DNA of 64,000 nt from Paenarthrobacter sp. GOM3 (GTDB lineage Bacteria > Actinomycetota > Actinomycetes > Actinomycetales > Micrococcaceae). The translations under genes and the position numbers were made by a program. Of the stretch, positions 8,591 to 17,506 are shown in pieces. Position 1 is the stretch's first letter. The number at the start of each line of letters is the position of its first letter. The notes below the pieces were generated by a model. It worked only from the letters and a program-made list of their open reading frames with translations. It made no database searches and had not been told where the DNA came from. The stretch spans positions 2,418,001-2,482,000 of the forward strand of contig NZ_CP136562.1 of NCBI RefSeq assembly GCF_018215265.2, in the 5' to 3' direction.

Positions 8591-9820
8591 TCAGTCCGGG
8601 AGTATCCTGCGGACCACTGCGTCTGCCAGCAGGCGACCCTTCAGGGTCAGGACCAGGCGGCCCTTGAATGCTTGGACCGGGTCCACCAATCCGTCCGCGA
8701 TCAAACCTGCCATGGCGTGACGGCCCACGGCGTCCATGGCATCCACTGCCAGGCCCGTGCCCAGGCGGGCCTCGAGCATGATGCGTTCGACCTCGCGCGT
8801 TTCAGTATCCAGCGTCTCCCGGCCTGCCGCAGGCGAGCTTCCCGCTCCCAGCCGTGATGCATAAGCAGTGGGGTGCTTGACGTTCCACCAGCGCACACCA
8901 CCTACATGGGAGTGCGCTCCGGGGCCTACGCCCCACCAGTCATCTCCACGCCAGTAGGCGAGGTTGTGTCGGCATGCCTGGTCCGGGGAGCGGGCCCAGT
9001 TGCTGACCTCGTACCAGCCCATTCCCGCCGCCGAGATCAGTTCGTCAGCGAGTTCGTACTTGGCGGCATGATCGTCGTCGTCGATGCCGGGCACCTCGCC
9101 GCGCCGGATCTGGGCAGCAAGCTTGGTGCCGTCCTCAACGATCAAGGCGTAGGCGCTGATATGGTCCGGGGCGTACGACAAGGCCGTTTCGAGGGAAACC
9201 CTCCAGTCCTCCATGGACTCCCCCGGGGTCCCATAAATGAGGTCCAGGCTGACGGCGAGCCCGGCGTCGCGGGCCCACTGCACCACCAAGGGAACGCGGC
9301 TGGGCGTGTGTGTGCGGTCCAGCACTTTCAGGACATGCGGGACCGCGGACTGCATGCCGAAAGACACCCGGGTGAATCCGGCGTCGGCCAGCAGCTTCAA
9401 CGATTCGGGCGTGACGGAATCAGGATTGGCTTCGGTGGTCACTTCCGCGCCGGGCTCCAGCCCCCACATCCCCACGGCGGCCCGCAGGATTCTTGCCAGG
9501 TCTTCGGCCGGCAGCAAGGTGGGAGTACCGCCGCCGAAGAAGACGGTGCTCAGGGGACGCGCAGGAAGCGACGAAGACTCGAGCGCCGAAGCGGCAAAGT
9601 CGAGCTCCGAAATGGCGGTGCTGGCATAAGCGTCCTGTGAGGCGCCACCGCCCAGTTCCGTCGCAGTGTAGGTATTGAAATCGCAATAGCCGCAACGCAC
9701 GGCACAAAAAGGGATATGGACGTACAGCCCGAACTTACGGTGCTCGACGCCCGCCAGCACCTGCGGAGGCAGAATGCCATCCGCAGGTGCTGGGTCGCCC
9801 AAAGGAAGGACGCTGGGCAT
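8591..9820 (-). CDS. hemW: HemW, radical SAM heme chaperone (coproporphyrinogen III oxidase-like)
   Basis: HemW is a radical SAM protein that binds and transfers heme; it was earlier annotated as oxygen-independent coproporphyrinogen oxidase. The 409 residues contain the 4Fe-4S motif C-x3-C-x2-C in IPFCAVRCGYCDF (about residue 37), the FFGGGTPTLL SAM-binding motif (about 95) and the C-terminal HemN-like domain. True HemN has an extra cysteine directly after the cluster motif (CxxxCxxCxC), which is absent here, favouring HemW. The start codon immediately follows the lepA stop, as in other actinobacteria. Confidence 0.93.
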   Translation of the reverse strand: MPSVLPLGDPAPADGILPPQVLAGVEHRKFGLYVHIPFCAVRCGYCDFNTYTATELGGGASQDAYASTAISELDFAASALESSSLPARPLSTVFFGGGTPTLLPAEDLARILRAAVGMWGLEPGAEVTTEANPDSVTPESLKLLADAGFTRVSFGMQSAVPHVLKVLDRTHTPSRVPLVVQWARDAGLAVSLDLIYGTPGESMEDWRVSLETALSYAPDHISAYALIVEDGTKLAAQIRRGEVPGIDDDDHAAKYELADELISAAGMGWYEVSNWARSPDQACRHNLAYWRGDDWWGVGPGAHSHVGGVRWWNVKHPTAYASRLGAGSSPAAGRETLDTETREVERIMLEARLGTGLAVDAMDAVGRHAMAGLIADGLVDPVQAFKGRLVLTLKGRLLADAVVRRILPD

Positions 9821-11674
9821 TTACTTCTTGGCCTTGTCCTTGGACTCGTCGGTGGTCAGGGCGGCGATGAACGCCTCCTGGGGCACCTCCACGCGGCCCA
9901 CCATCTTCATGCGCTTCTTGCCTTCCTTCTGCTTCTCCAGCAGTTTGCGCTTACGGGTGATGTCACCGCCGTAGCACTTGGCAAGGACGTCCTTGCGGAT
10001 GGCCCTGATGCTCTCACGGGCAATGATGCGCGATCCGATGGCTGCCTGGATGGGCACTTCAAACTGCTGGCGCGGGATGAGCTCACGGAGCTTGCCCGTC
10101 ATCATCACGCCATAGGCGTACGCCTTGTCACGGTGTGTGATGGCGCTGAACGCATCCACTTGCTCGCCCTGGAGCAGAATGTCGACCTTCACGAGATCGG
10201 CGACTTGCTCGCCGTCGGCCTTCCAGTCCAGCGAAGCGTAGCCCCGGGTCTTGGACTTCAGGAGGTCGAAGAAGTCGAACACGATTTCAGCCAGCGGGAT
10301 CCAGTAACGGAGCTCCACGCGGTCCTCGGACAGGTAGTCCATGCCCTTCATCTGCCCACGACGGCTCTGGCACAGTTCCATGATGGAGCCGACAAACTCG
10401 TTCGGCGCAAGGATGGTGGCCGAAACCATTGGTTCGCGGACCTCGGAAATCTTTCCGGTGGGGTACTCACTGGGGTTCGTCACGTGGACAATTTTCTTGT
10501 CCTCGAGCGTTACCTCATATTCCACGTTTGGGGCGGTGGAAATGAGGTCCAGGTTGTACTCGCGCTCAAGGCGCTCCCGGGTGATTTCCAGGTGGAGCAG
10601 TCCGAGGAAGCCAACGCGGAACCCGAAGCCCAGCGCAGCCGACGTCTCAGGCTCGTAAACGAGTGCGGCGTCGTTGAGCATCAGCTTTTCGAGGGCATCG
10701 CGAAGCACCGGATAATCGGTGCCGTCCAGCGGGTACAGCCCGGAGAACACCATGGGTTTCGCGTCCGCGTAACCGCTCAGGGACTCCGAAGCAGGTTTGG
10801 CCAAATTGGTGACAGTATCGCCAACCTTGGACTGGCGGACGTCCTTCACACCAGTGATCAGGTAGCCCACTTCACCCACGCCAAGACCCTTGGACGGAGT
10901 TGGCTCCGGGGAACTCACGCCGATCTCCAGGAGCTCGTGCGTGGCTCGGGTGGACATCATCTGGATACGCTCACGTGGGTGCAACATGCCATCAACCACC
11001 CGGACGTAGGTCACTACGCCCCGGTAGGTGTCGTATACGGAGTCGAAAATCATGGCACGGGCCGGTGCGTCCGGGTCACCCACGGGTGCCGGAAGGTCCC
11101 GGACAATTTTGTCCAGCAGTGCCTCTACGCCCACGCCCGTCTTGCCGGAAACCTTGAGGACATCCTCCGGGTCGCCGCCAATCAGGTTTGCCAGCTCAGC
11201 AGCGTACTTCTCCGGCTGCGCCGCCGGGAGGTCGATCTTGTTCAGCACGGGGATGATGGTGAGGTTGTTTTCCATCGCCAAGTACAGGTTTGCCAGGGTC
11301 TGCGCCTCGATGCCCTGTGCCGCGTCGACCAGGAGAACCGCGCCTTCACATGCGGCCAGGGAACGCGAAACCTCGTAGGTGAAGTCCACGTGGCCGGGGG
11401 TATCGATCATGTTCAGGGCGTAGCTGGTGCCATCCAGCTCCCAAGGCATGCGTACAGCCTGGGACTTGATGGTGATGCCACGCTCACGTTCGATGTCCAT
11501 ACGGTCCAGATACTGGGCCTTCATGTCGCGTTGTTGAACGACGCCGGTGTACTGCAGCATGCGGTCGGCCAGGGTGGACTTACCGTGGTCGATATGGGCA
11601 ATGATGCAGAAGTTCCGGATGATGGCCGGATCTGTTGCGGCGGGCACCGGTGCGGTGCGGGCCATGGGAGACAC
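9821..11674 (-). CDS. lepA: Elongation factor 4 (LepA)
   Basis: LepA is a ribosome-associated translational GTPase proposed to back-translocate stalled ribosomes or assist 30S biogenesis. The 617-residue length is standard. G1 reads AHIDHGKST (about residue 27), G3 [12 protein letters not shown] and G4 NKID. The C-terminal region unique to LepA ([21 protein letters not shown] positive tail) is present. The start is GTG at 11674 with AAGGA six bases upstream; an ATG three codons later is the alternative. It is followed directly by hemW and is divergent from the PemK-like gene. Confidence 0.97.
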   Translation of the reverse strand: MSPMARTAPVPAATDPAIIRNFCIIAHIDHGKSTLADRMLQYTGVVQQRDMKAQYLDRMDIERERGITIKSQAVRMPWELDGTSYALNMIDTPGHVDFTYEVSRSLAACEGAVLLVDAAQGIEAQTLANLYLAMENNLTIIPVLNKIDLPAAQPEKYAAELANLIGGDPEDVLKVSGKTGVGVEALLDKIVRDLPAPVGDPDAPARAMIFDSVYDTYRGVVTYVRVVDGMLHPRERIQMMSTRATHELLEIGVSSPEPTPSKGLGVGEVGYLITGVKDVRQSKVGDTVTNLAKPASESLSGYADAKPMVFSGLYPLDGTDYPVLRDALEKLMLNDAALVYEPETSAALGFGFRVGFLGLLHLEITRERLEREYNLDLISTAPNVEYEVTLEDKKIVHVTNPSEYPTGKISEVREPMVSATILAPNEFVGSIMELCQSRRGQMKGMDYLSEDRVELRYWIPLAEIVFDFFDLLKSKTRGYASLDWKADGEQVADLVKVDILLQGEQVDAFSAITHRDKAYAYGVMMTGKLRELIPRQQFEVPIQAAIGSRIIARESIRAIRKDVLAKCYGGDITRKRKLLEKQKEGKKRMKMVGRVEVPQEAFIAALTTDESKDKAKK

Positions 11675-11831
11675 GCAGGATCCTTACTGTCGATACTCAC
11701 ACGGCATTTCCGCGAACTGGGCATAGGCCAGCCGGAACGCGCCGCGCATCTGATCCTCCAGTCTCCCACGAACCAGCGGTTCACCGTACATTGACCGCAT
11801 CGATGAGTACCGGCAGTTGTAGCGTTGTCAC

Positions 11832-12359
11832 ATGGCTATCGACTTGCGCCCCCTGGGCAAACTCATCCTGCGATCGCTCAGGTCATTGGGAGGCGGTAAC
11901 ACCAAACCAGCCACCCGCCCGGGCCCAGCAAGGACGCAGACCCATGCTGGCGGCGTCGGCGGCTCCTACCCCGGCGACTTCCGCGGGCCGCTCCGGCCCA
12001 AGTACTCCCCCAAACCGGATGGGCAGCCGGACCCTGGCGAGATCGTGTGGGGATGGGTGCCCTACGAAGAGGACTACAGCCGGGGCAAGGACCGCCCCGT
12101 GCTGCTTGTGGGCGATGACGGCAGGTGGCTCCTGGGCCTCATGCTGACGTCCAAGGACCACGACCACGGTGCCCGCGCCGACGACTACGTCGACATCGGC
12201 GCCGGGGCTTGGGACCGCCAGGGGCGACCGAGCGAAGTCAAAGTGGACCGCGTGATCCGGCTTGACCCGGGGTCCATCCGCCGGGAGGGCGCCGTGCTGG
12301 AAAAGGCCCTGTTCAACGAGGTGTCCCGGGCGCTCCGCGCGCAGCACGGCGCGCGTTGA
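11832..12359 (+). CDS. PemK/MazF-like protein without an adjacent antitoxin
   Basis: The 175-residue product has a basic N-terminal extension of about 60 residues and a PemK/MazF fold thereafter, seen in DPGEIVWGWVPYEED, RPVLLVG and the final Arg-rich helix. MazF-type proteins are mRNA endoribonucleases of toxin-antitoxin systems. No small antitoxin gene lies on either side: upstream is divergent lepA and downstream is rpsT. The long N-terminal extension and housekeeping surroundings suggest a chromosomal family member that may not be a classic toxin. The ATG at 11832 is the only good start. Confidence 0.8.
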   Translation: MAIDLRPLGKLILRSLRSLGGGNTKPATRPGPARTQTHAGGVGGSYPGDFRGPLRPKYSPKPDGQPDPGEIVWGWVPYEEDYSRGKDRPVLLVGDDGRWLLGLMLTSKDHDHGARADDYVDIGAGAWDRQGRPSEVKVDRVIRLDPGSIRREGAVLEKALFNEVSRALRAQHGAR

Positions 12360-12527
12360 GTTCAAAGTCGCCGTCCGGGCCAGCCTTCTGCTATTCTTTA
12401 TAGCTGTGTGTTCGTGCAGGTCGACGGCCACACATGGTTGGCTGCCATAGGCATCCCCACGCCGCTCAGTCGATGGCCAACCTGAAAACCCTCTAGACCA
12501 TTTCCGCATTAAAAAGAGAGTTCATAC

Positions 12528-12788
12528 GTGGCTAATATCAAGTCCCAGAAGAAGCGCATCCTCACCAACGAGAAGGCTCGCCTGCGCAACAACGCAGTCA
12601 AGTCCGAGCTGAAGACTGCCATCCGCGCCGTCAACACCGCCGTTGAGTCTGCTGACAAGGATGCTGCTGGAACTGCACTTGTTGCTGCCAGCCGCAAGCT
12701 GGACAAGGCTGTCAGCAAGGGCGTTATTCACAAGAACAACGCTGCAAACCGCAAGTCGGCGATCTCCAAGAAGGTCAACGCACTCTAA
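12528..12788 (+). CDS. rpsT: 30S ribosomal protein S20
   Basis: S20 is a primary 16S rRNA-binding protein of the small subunit. The 86-residue, lysine- and alanine-rich protein starts with [10 protein letters not shown] and has the three-helix S20 pattern. An AGAGAG lies upstream of the GTG start. It stands alone, with a 168-base leader region containing no gene and a strong hairpin 28 bases after the stop. Codon choice is visibly more restricted than in its neighbours, as expected for a highly expressed gene. Confidence 0.97.
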   Translation: MANIKSQKKRILTNEKARLRNNAVKSELKTAIRAVNTAVESADKDAAGTALVAASRKLDKAVSKGVIHKNNAANRKSAISKKVNAL

Positions 12789-12815
12789 GGTTTTTCCAGT
12801 TCGACTGAGCTGATC

Positions 12816-12847
12816 AAAAGGCCGGCGCCCATAGGGTGCCGGCCTTT
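12816..12847. terminator. Bidirectional terminator hairpin between rpsT and holA
   Basis: AAAGGCCGGC and GCCGGCCTTT form a ten-base perfect stem, extended inward by a G-T and two G-C pairs, with an ATAG-centred loop. It is placed between two convergent genes, so it can serve both. Confidence 0.85.
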
Positions 12848-12915
12848 GGGTTTAAGCGGCATCGCCAGCGGCACAGCGGCAGCGGTGGTGCCGTGCCACG
12901 AGCCGTGCGGCCTGG

Positions 12916-13932
12916 TCAGCGTCGACTGGCCGACGTGGCGATCACCGTCACTGCGTGTTCCACGGCGTACACGGGGTCACGGGACAGCCCTTTGACCTGT
13001 GCGTCCGCTTCCGCGATGACCTGAATAGACCGGATGAGACCCTCAGGGGTCCATCGTCGGACATCCCGTTGAGCCTGCTCCACGAGCCAGGGCTGCATTC
13101 CCAAATTCCTGGCGATGGTGGCCGGAGAGCCATTGGCACCGGCCACCTTGGCCAAGGTACGCAACTTTGCCGCGAGGGCTGCCACCAAGGGAACAGGATC
13201 CACTCCTGTAGCCAAGGCGTGCCGAAGCGTTGACAATGCCACGGGACCATTTCCGGCCATGGCCGCGTCTGCAACCTTGAAGGCAGTGGCTTCCACCCTT
13301 CCGCCGTAATATCGCTCAACAGTTGCTGCATCCACGGCAGTGGTGGCATCGGCAATCAGCTGGCTGCAGGCTGCGGCGAGTTCGGAAAGGTTGGCGCCCA
13401 CTGCGTTGACCAAGGCCTGGACAGCTTCGCCCTCGATGCGCCGGCCCCCGGCCTTGAATTCGGAGACCACAAAGGCGGTCTTGTCGGCATCCTTTTTGAG
13501 TGGCTGGCAGTCCACCACTGGCCACCCAGCCGACTTGACGGCGTCGAGCAGTTTCTTGCCACGAACGCCGCCCCCATGCCTGAGGACCAGCACGACGTCC
13601 TGGTCCGGGTTGCGCAGGTATGCCAGGCCATCGGCGAGGAAGGCGTCGTTCATCGCTTCCAGGCCCTCAATTTCAATGAGCTTGCCTTCACCGAACAATG
13701 ACGGGGTAACGGTCATTGCCAACGAACCAGCCTCATAGGAGCCAGCGTTGAGCCGGCTTAACTCCACGTCCGGCGTAGCCGTCCGCACGTGGGACCGGAT
13801 GCGGTCCATGGCACGAATGCCCAGATACTCCTCGGGGCCCGTGACCAAAACCACGGACGCCGGAGTTACCTCACGCCAGCTGACGTTGTTGGCCGCGGCG
13901 GTTTTGGCCCGGTTGTTTTGGGCAGCAGCCAC
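12916..13932 (-). CDS. holA: DNA polymerase III subunit delta
   Basis: The delta subunit is part of the clamp loader and opens the beta sliding clamp. The protein (338 residues from the GTG used here) shows the HolA fold: an N-terminal domain with LVTGPEEYLG and a C-terminal helical bundle (LRTLAKVAGANGSPATIARNLGM-like, only partly quoted). No Walker A motif is present, as expected for delta. The GTG at 13932 is preferred over the upstream ATG (13962) because GGAAGG lies a suitable distance before it. It is convergent with rpsT. Confidence 0.92.
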   Translation of the reverse strand: MAAAQNNRAKTAAANNVSWREVTPASVVLVTGPEEYLGIRAMDRIRSHVRTATPDVELSRLNAGSYEAGSLAMTVTPSLFGEGKLIEIEGLEAMNDAFLADGLAYLRNPDQDVVLVLRHGGGVRGKKLLDAVKSAGWPVVDCQPLKKDADKTAFVVSEFKAGGRRIEGEAVQALVNAVGANLSELAAACSQLIADATTAVDAATVERYYGGRVEATAFKVADAAMAGNGPVALSTLRHALATGVDPVPLVAALAAKLRTLAKVAGANGSPATIARNLGMQPWLVEQAQRDVRRWTPEGLIRSIQVIAEADAQVKGLSRDPVYAVEHAVTVIATSASRR

Positions 13933-14020
13933 TGGTGGTTCCTTCCGGACGATTCCTTGCAAGGTTCAAGTCTGCCATGCCCAAAGGGAGGCTTGGGTCA
14001 GGATTTCACCAAGGCATTGT

Positions 14021-15727
14021 TCAGAAGGTGTTCGAAAACGCTGTTGTGCCGATACCCGTACCGCTGATCTGATATTCGAGGGTTGTGTTTTCAGTCGGAC
14101 CTTTCCGGGTGACCCCGAGGGCGAACTCGAGTGCCTTCGAGTCCACTGTGGTGCTGACGCAATGGAACTGCCTGGTCGCCGCAGGGTCCTTGGTGCAACT
14201 CCAACCGTCGGGAACAACGAGCTTTCCTGGAATCATGTGGGAGCCTTCGGACACAGTGAAGACCGCCTCCGCTTCGCTGGGAGTGGCCCCGCCAAGATCG
14301 AAGGTGATGAACGCATTGACATCGGAGGCTGTTGTGCCGGCTTCGGTCCTGAAGGTGGCATTTACCTCCGGTTCCGGCTGCGGTGTGGCCGTAACCGACG
14401 GTAGCGGCGGGGCGGACGGGCCCGGCGTTGGTGCTTGGGTTGGAAGCAAGGGCGGCAAAGAACCAGGGTCTCCCGGAACGGTGGGTGGCAGCGGAAGCAC
14501 GGGAACTCCTGGCGAGGCCGACGGGACGGGCAAGGCAGCCGGCGGCCGCTCCACATCCGGAAGCAACGGGAGCGCCTTGGGGCTCCCGGCTTTTGTACTG
14601 CCAGCGGAGGGCTTACCGGGGAGAGCCGACACCACTTCCTGGTCCTGTTTCCCAGGATCGGAGCCGTCCTCGACGACGGCGGGCACTGTTTCCGGAGTCG
14701 CTGTGGGCCTGGCTGAGGGGGCAGTAACAACGGGCGTGGGGCTCGAGGCCGCTGCTGGTCCTTCCACCGGTGGCGATCCCGTCACTCCCATCGCCACTGC
14801 CGCGCCCACCACCACCGCTGCGCCCGTGAGCACACCGACGCCAATCTTCCACGTCAATGACAATTGCTTGGACGCAGCGTGGGAGCCCCGGCCCACAGCC
14901 GTGGCCCCGGAACCTGAAAGAGCTGGCACCGCCGAAGTGAACGTGACACCGGTAACCAGGGGGAAGAGGACTGCGCGCATTGCTGATTGGACATCGTTGA
15001 GATCCAGCAACAAAGCCGTGCATCGGGCGCATTCATCCAAATGCGCCTGCACCCGGTCATGGGATCGTTGGCGCAGCCCATTGCGGGCATACACGCCGAG
15101 CTGCGATGAATACTCTTCGCAGTCCTGTCCCACGGAAGACCTGACATGCTGCTGCAGGTAGACCTGCCGTAGGCGTTCCCTGGCCCGCAACGCCAGGGAG
15201 GATACCCCGTTGGGGCTCAGTCCAAGCATCACCGAAGCCGCTGCCGGCTTCATCCCTTCAATATCCACATACCAAAGGACCGCCTGCCAGCGTTCGGGAA
15301 GGGCCTTGAAGGCCCGGGCGACCGCTGCGGACTCGAACTCAGCCATGACCGGGTCCTGATGGACCTCCACGGAATCGAGCACGTGGGGCTCGTCCGTGGG
15401 CCGGGTGCGGGACGCAGCCTGGTTGGCCTTGAACGAGATGCGCTTCACGGTGGTCAGCAAGTACGCCCGGAAGAACGTATCCGGTCCTTTCCCTGAGGTC
15501 AGGGACTGAAATACGGAGGCGAAGGCGTCAGAAACAACGTCGTCGACATCCGCCCGGTTATCGGTCTGATTCGCTGCGACGTGGCGGGCGATGCCACGGT
15601 GCCGCTCGAAGAGGGCATCAAAAGCAGCAGTATCACCGGAGCGGACCCGGGCCACCAGGTCAGCGTCGCTGTCAGCCAGGTCGACTCCGCCGCCGCCCTC
15701 CCTGTCAGCTGGAACTGTCCCGTCCAT
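14021..15727 (-). CDS. ECF-type sigma factor fused to zinc-finger, transmembrane and extracellular domains
   Basis: This 568-residue protein joins a complete sigma factor to its own membrane tether. Residues about 20-90 are sigma-70 region 2 (DADLVARVRSGD, FRAYLLTTVKRI) and about 125-185 are region 4 with the HTH. A putative anti-sigma-type zinc finger follows (about 205-245, H-x3-C-x2-C in HLDECARC). One transmembrane helix lies near 290-312. After it come about 140 residues rich in Pro, Ser, Thr and Ala, and a compact C-terminal domain (about 455-568) with two cysteines and alternating beta pattern. The architecture suggests a sigma factor held at the membrane and released by proteolysis or conformational change after an outside signal. 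No separate anti-sigma gene is adjacent. It is preceded by an inverted repeat and a direct repeat, listed separately. Confidence 0.87.
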   Translation of the reverse strand: MDGTVPADREGGGGVDLADSDADLVARVRSGDTAAFDALFERHRGIARHVAANQTDNRADVDDVVSDAFASVFQSLTSGKGPDTFFRAYLLTTVKRISFKANQAASRTRPTDEPHVLDSVEVHQDPVMAEFESAAVARAFKALPERWQAVLWYVDIEGMKPAAASVMLGLSPNGVSSLALRARERLRQVYLQQHVRSSVGQDCEEYSSQLGVYARNGLRQRSHDRVQAHLDECARCTALLLDLNDVQSAMRAVLFPLVTGVTFTSAVPALSGSGATAVGRGSHAASKQLSLTWKIGVGVLTGAAVVVGAAVAMGVTGSPPVEGPAAASSPTPVVTAPSARPTATPETVPAVVEDGSDPGKQDQEVVSALPGKPSAGSTKAGSPKALPLLPDVERPPAALPVPSASPGVPVLPLPPTVPGDPGSLPPLLPTQAPTPGPSAPPLPSVTATPQPEPEVNATFRTEAGTTASDVNAFITFDLGGATPSEAEAVFTVSEGSHMIPGKLVVPDGWSCTKDPAATRQFHCVSTTVDSKALEFALGVTRKGPTENTTLEYQISGTGIGTTAFSNTF

Positions 15728-15762
15728 ACCGGCCCCCGGTTCGGACGCGGATCATCCAGCGG

Positions 15763-15793
15763 ATAAGCCTGATCATCGCTGGCCCAGGCTTAT
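15763..15793. repeat. Inverted repeat upstream of the sigma-factor fusion gene
   Basis: ATAAGCCTG and CAGGCTTAT are perfect nine-base arms separated by 13 bases, ending 36 bases before the ATG of the sigma-factor gene. It could be an operator or a hairpin in the 5' leader; no run of T follows, so a terminator is less likely. Confidence 0.55.
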
Positions 15794-15882
15794 GAGGCCG
15801 CGCTGCTGCAGCCCCTTCGCAGTCGCCGCATCCAGGCCCTGCGCTCCACACGGCCAGCCTACGACCAGAAAGCGAATTAATA

Positions 15883-15908
15883 CACCGCGACCCGATGCAC
15901 CGCGACCC
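15883..15908. repeat. Eleven-base direct repeat upstream of the sigma-factor fusion gene
   Basis: CACCGCGACCC occurs twice with a 15-base period (15883-15893 and 15898-15908), directly between the comEC stop and the sigma-factor promoter region. Tandem sites at about one and a half helical turns are compatible with a regulator or sigma recognition element, but nothing in the sequence identifies the binder. Confidence 0.45.
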
Positions 15909-15922
15909 ATAGGAGGGCGCGC

Positions 15923-17506
15923 TTATCTTCCCCTGCGCGATGCTCTTCGTTCCAGGCGCATCACCACTTCACCGTGGAGGGCCATGACGAGCCGCAGCAG
16001 CCCCGTCGGGTGCAGCATCATCCACGCCACCGTGACCGTAACCACTGAGAAAATCACCATGGCAATCACACCTGCCGGGCCCTCAGCCCAAGGCAGCGCT
16101 GCGCCCGGCAGCCCGGCAAAAAACCTGGCCACAGCTGCTACCGCCCCGGCGCAGTGCCCCGCGATCGCCAGCGGCAGCACCGCCAGCCATGGGGCGACAG
16201 CCGACAACGGCACCGCAATGGTCCCCAGAATCGTCACAGGAGCCACCAGCGGGCCTGCCACGACGTTCGCGACCAGCGAGTACAGGGTGAACTGGGGCTG
16301 CAGCGCAGCAATGACGGGGCCACACAGCAACTGCGCCGATAACGGCACCGCAACACCCGCTGCCAGCCACCGGGGCACCGGGGTTGGTATCCAGGAGCCG
16401 ATACGGCTGGCCAACAAAACAATCCCCAAGGTGGCAAGCACAGACAAGAGAAACCCCACATCGCTTGCCAGCGAGGGGTCCAGTATCAGAAGTGTGGAAC
16501 TGGCAAGGCAGAGAAACGTCAAAGCCCGCCCCCTCAGCCCACCCACCAGGGCTGTCACCCCCACACAGCCCATCACCGCCGCGCGCAGCACGCTTGGGTC
16601 CGGGCCCACCAACACCACGAACGCCAGGAGCCCGCCGGAGCCACATGCGGCAGCAAGGGGACGTGACAACCGGAAGCGCCTTGCCAACAGAACAAAACCG
16701 CCCAGCACCAGACTGCAGTTCGCGCCGGACACGGCCGTCAGGTGGGTCATGCCCGTGGTTTTCATGTCGATGCCGAGGCTTTCCGGCAGGGCGCTCGTGT
16801 CGCCAGTGACCATGCCGGGCAACAATCCGGCGGCGTCCGGGGGTAGCCAACCGGACGCTTTGACGAATTGCTTCCGCAAGTCCCCCGCTACACCCCGCAC
16901 GTCGAAATCAGTCCCCATGAAGACGGGAGCAGATGCCGCAGAGAGCAAGGCCGCTTCCGGTTGGCCTGTCCGCACGTCCTTGAGCGAGCCGGTTGTCCTG
17001 ACCCGGTCCCCCGCCTGCACGTTTTGCCAGCGATGGTCACCCACAACCACCACGTCGGCCTCCCCGCGCACCTTGGCGCCCGAGTACGTGGCGTCGATCA
17101 GTCGCGCATCGACGGTCCACCGGTCCTCCGTGGACTTTCCCGGGGCAGGAGCTTTGGCAGGGATGCCAGTAATGAGCAAATGGGCGACGACCCCGTTCCC
17201 TGACTCAATGGCCGATGCGAGCGGGCCGTGCTCCTGCTTGGCGGCGGTCACGGCGCAGTGGACCGCAATAGCTGCCCCCACGACACAGGCCAGGGCAAGG
17301 GTGGCAGCCATGGTTCGTTTGGACCTTTGCGACTGGTATCGCCCTCCGACCAATAGCCCTCCCCCGGCCAGGAGCAGCCCGAACGCCAGGACTGCGCAGG
17401 CTGCCCCGCCCAATATCCCCCCGGCAAGCGCCGCAGCCCATGAAACCAGGACCGTGGGTACGAGCCTCAAGTCCAGGCGGCGTGGCGCAGCTCCCGCCTC
17501 AACCAC
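15923..17506 (-). CDS. comEC: ComEC/Rec2 family membrane protein lacking the metallo-beta-lactamase domain
   Basis: ComEC is the DNA-uptake channel of natural competence. The 527 residues hold a soluble DUF4131/OB-like part (about 95-215) and the Competence domain with about ten hydrophobic helices, including TGMTHLTAVSGANCSLVLGG, the hallmark segment. Full-length ComEC (about 750 residues) ends in a metallo-beta-lactamase-like nuclease domain with an HxHxDH motif. Nothing of this is found here, and the following 195 bases up to the sigma gene leave no room for it. The gene overlaps comEA by eight bases. The product may be a channel without the nuclease or a remnant of competence. Confidence 0.88.
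   Translation of the reverse strand: MVEAGAAPRRLDLRLVPTVLVSWAAALAGGILGGAACAVLAFGLLLAGGGLLVGGRYQSQRSKRTMAATLALACVVGAAIAVHCAVTAAKQEHGPLASAIESGNGVVAHLLITGIPAKAPAPGKSTEDRWTVDARLIDATYSGAKVRGEADVVVVGDHRWQNVQAGDRVRTTGSLKDVRTGQPEAALLSAASAPVFMGTDFDVRGVAGDLRKQFVKASGWLPPDAAGLLPGMVTGDTSALPESLGIDMKTTGMTHLTAVSGANCSLVLGGFVLLARRFRLSRPLAAACGSGGLLAFVVLVGPDPSVLRAAVMGCVGVTALVGGLRGRALTFLCLASSTLLILDPSLASDVGFLLSVLATLGIVLLASRIGSWIPTPVPRWLAAGVAVPLSAQLLCGPVIAALQPQFTLYSLVANVVAGPLVAPVTILGTIAVPLSAVAPWLAVLPLAIAGHCAGAVAAVARFFAGLPGAALPWAEGPAGVIAMVIFSVVTVTVAWMMLHPTGLLRLVMALHGEVVMRLERRASRRGR

Noticed and set aside
15728..15922. Remnant of a metallo-beta-lactamase domain downstream of comEC
   Set aside because: No HxHxDH-like motif in any frame and the region is too short; it looks like a promoter region.
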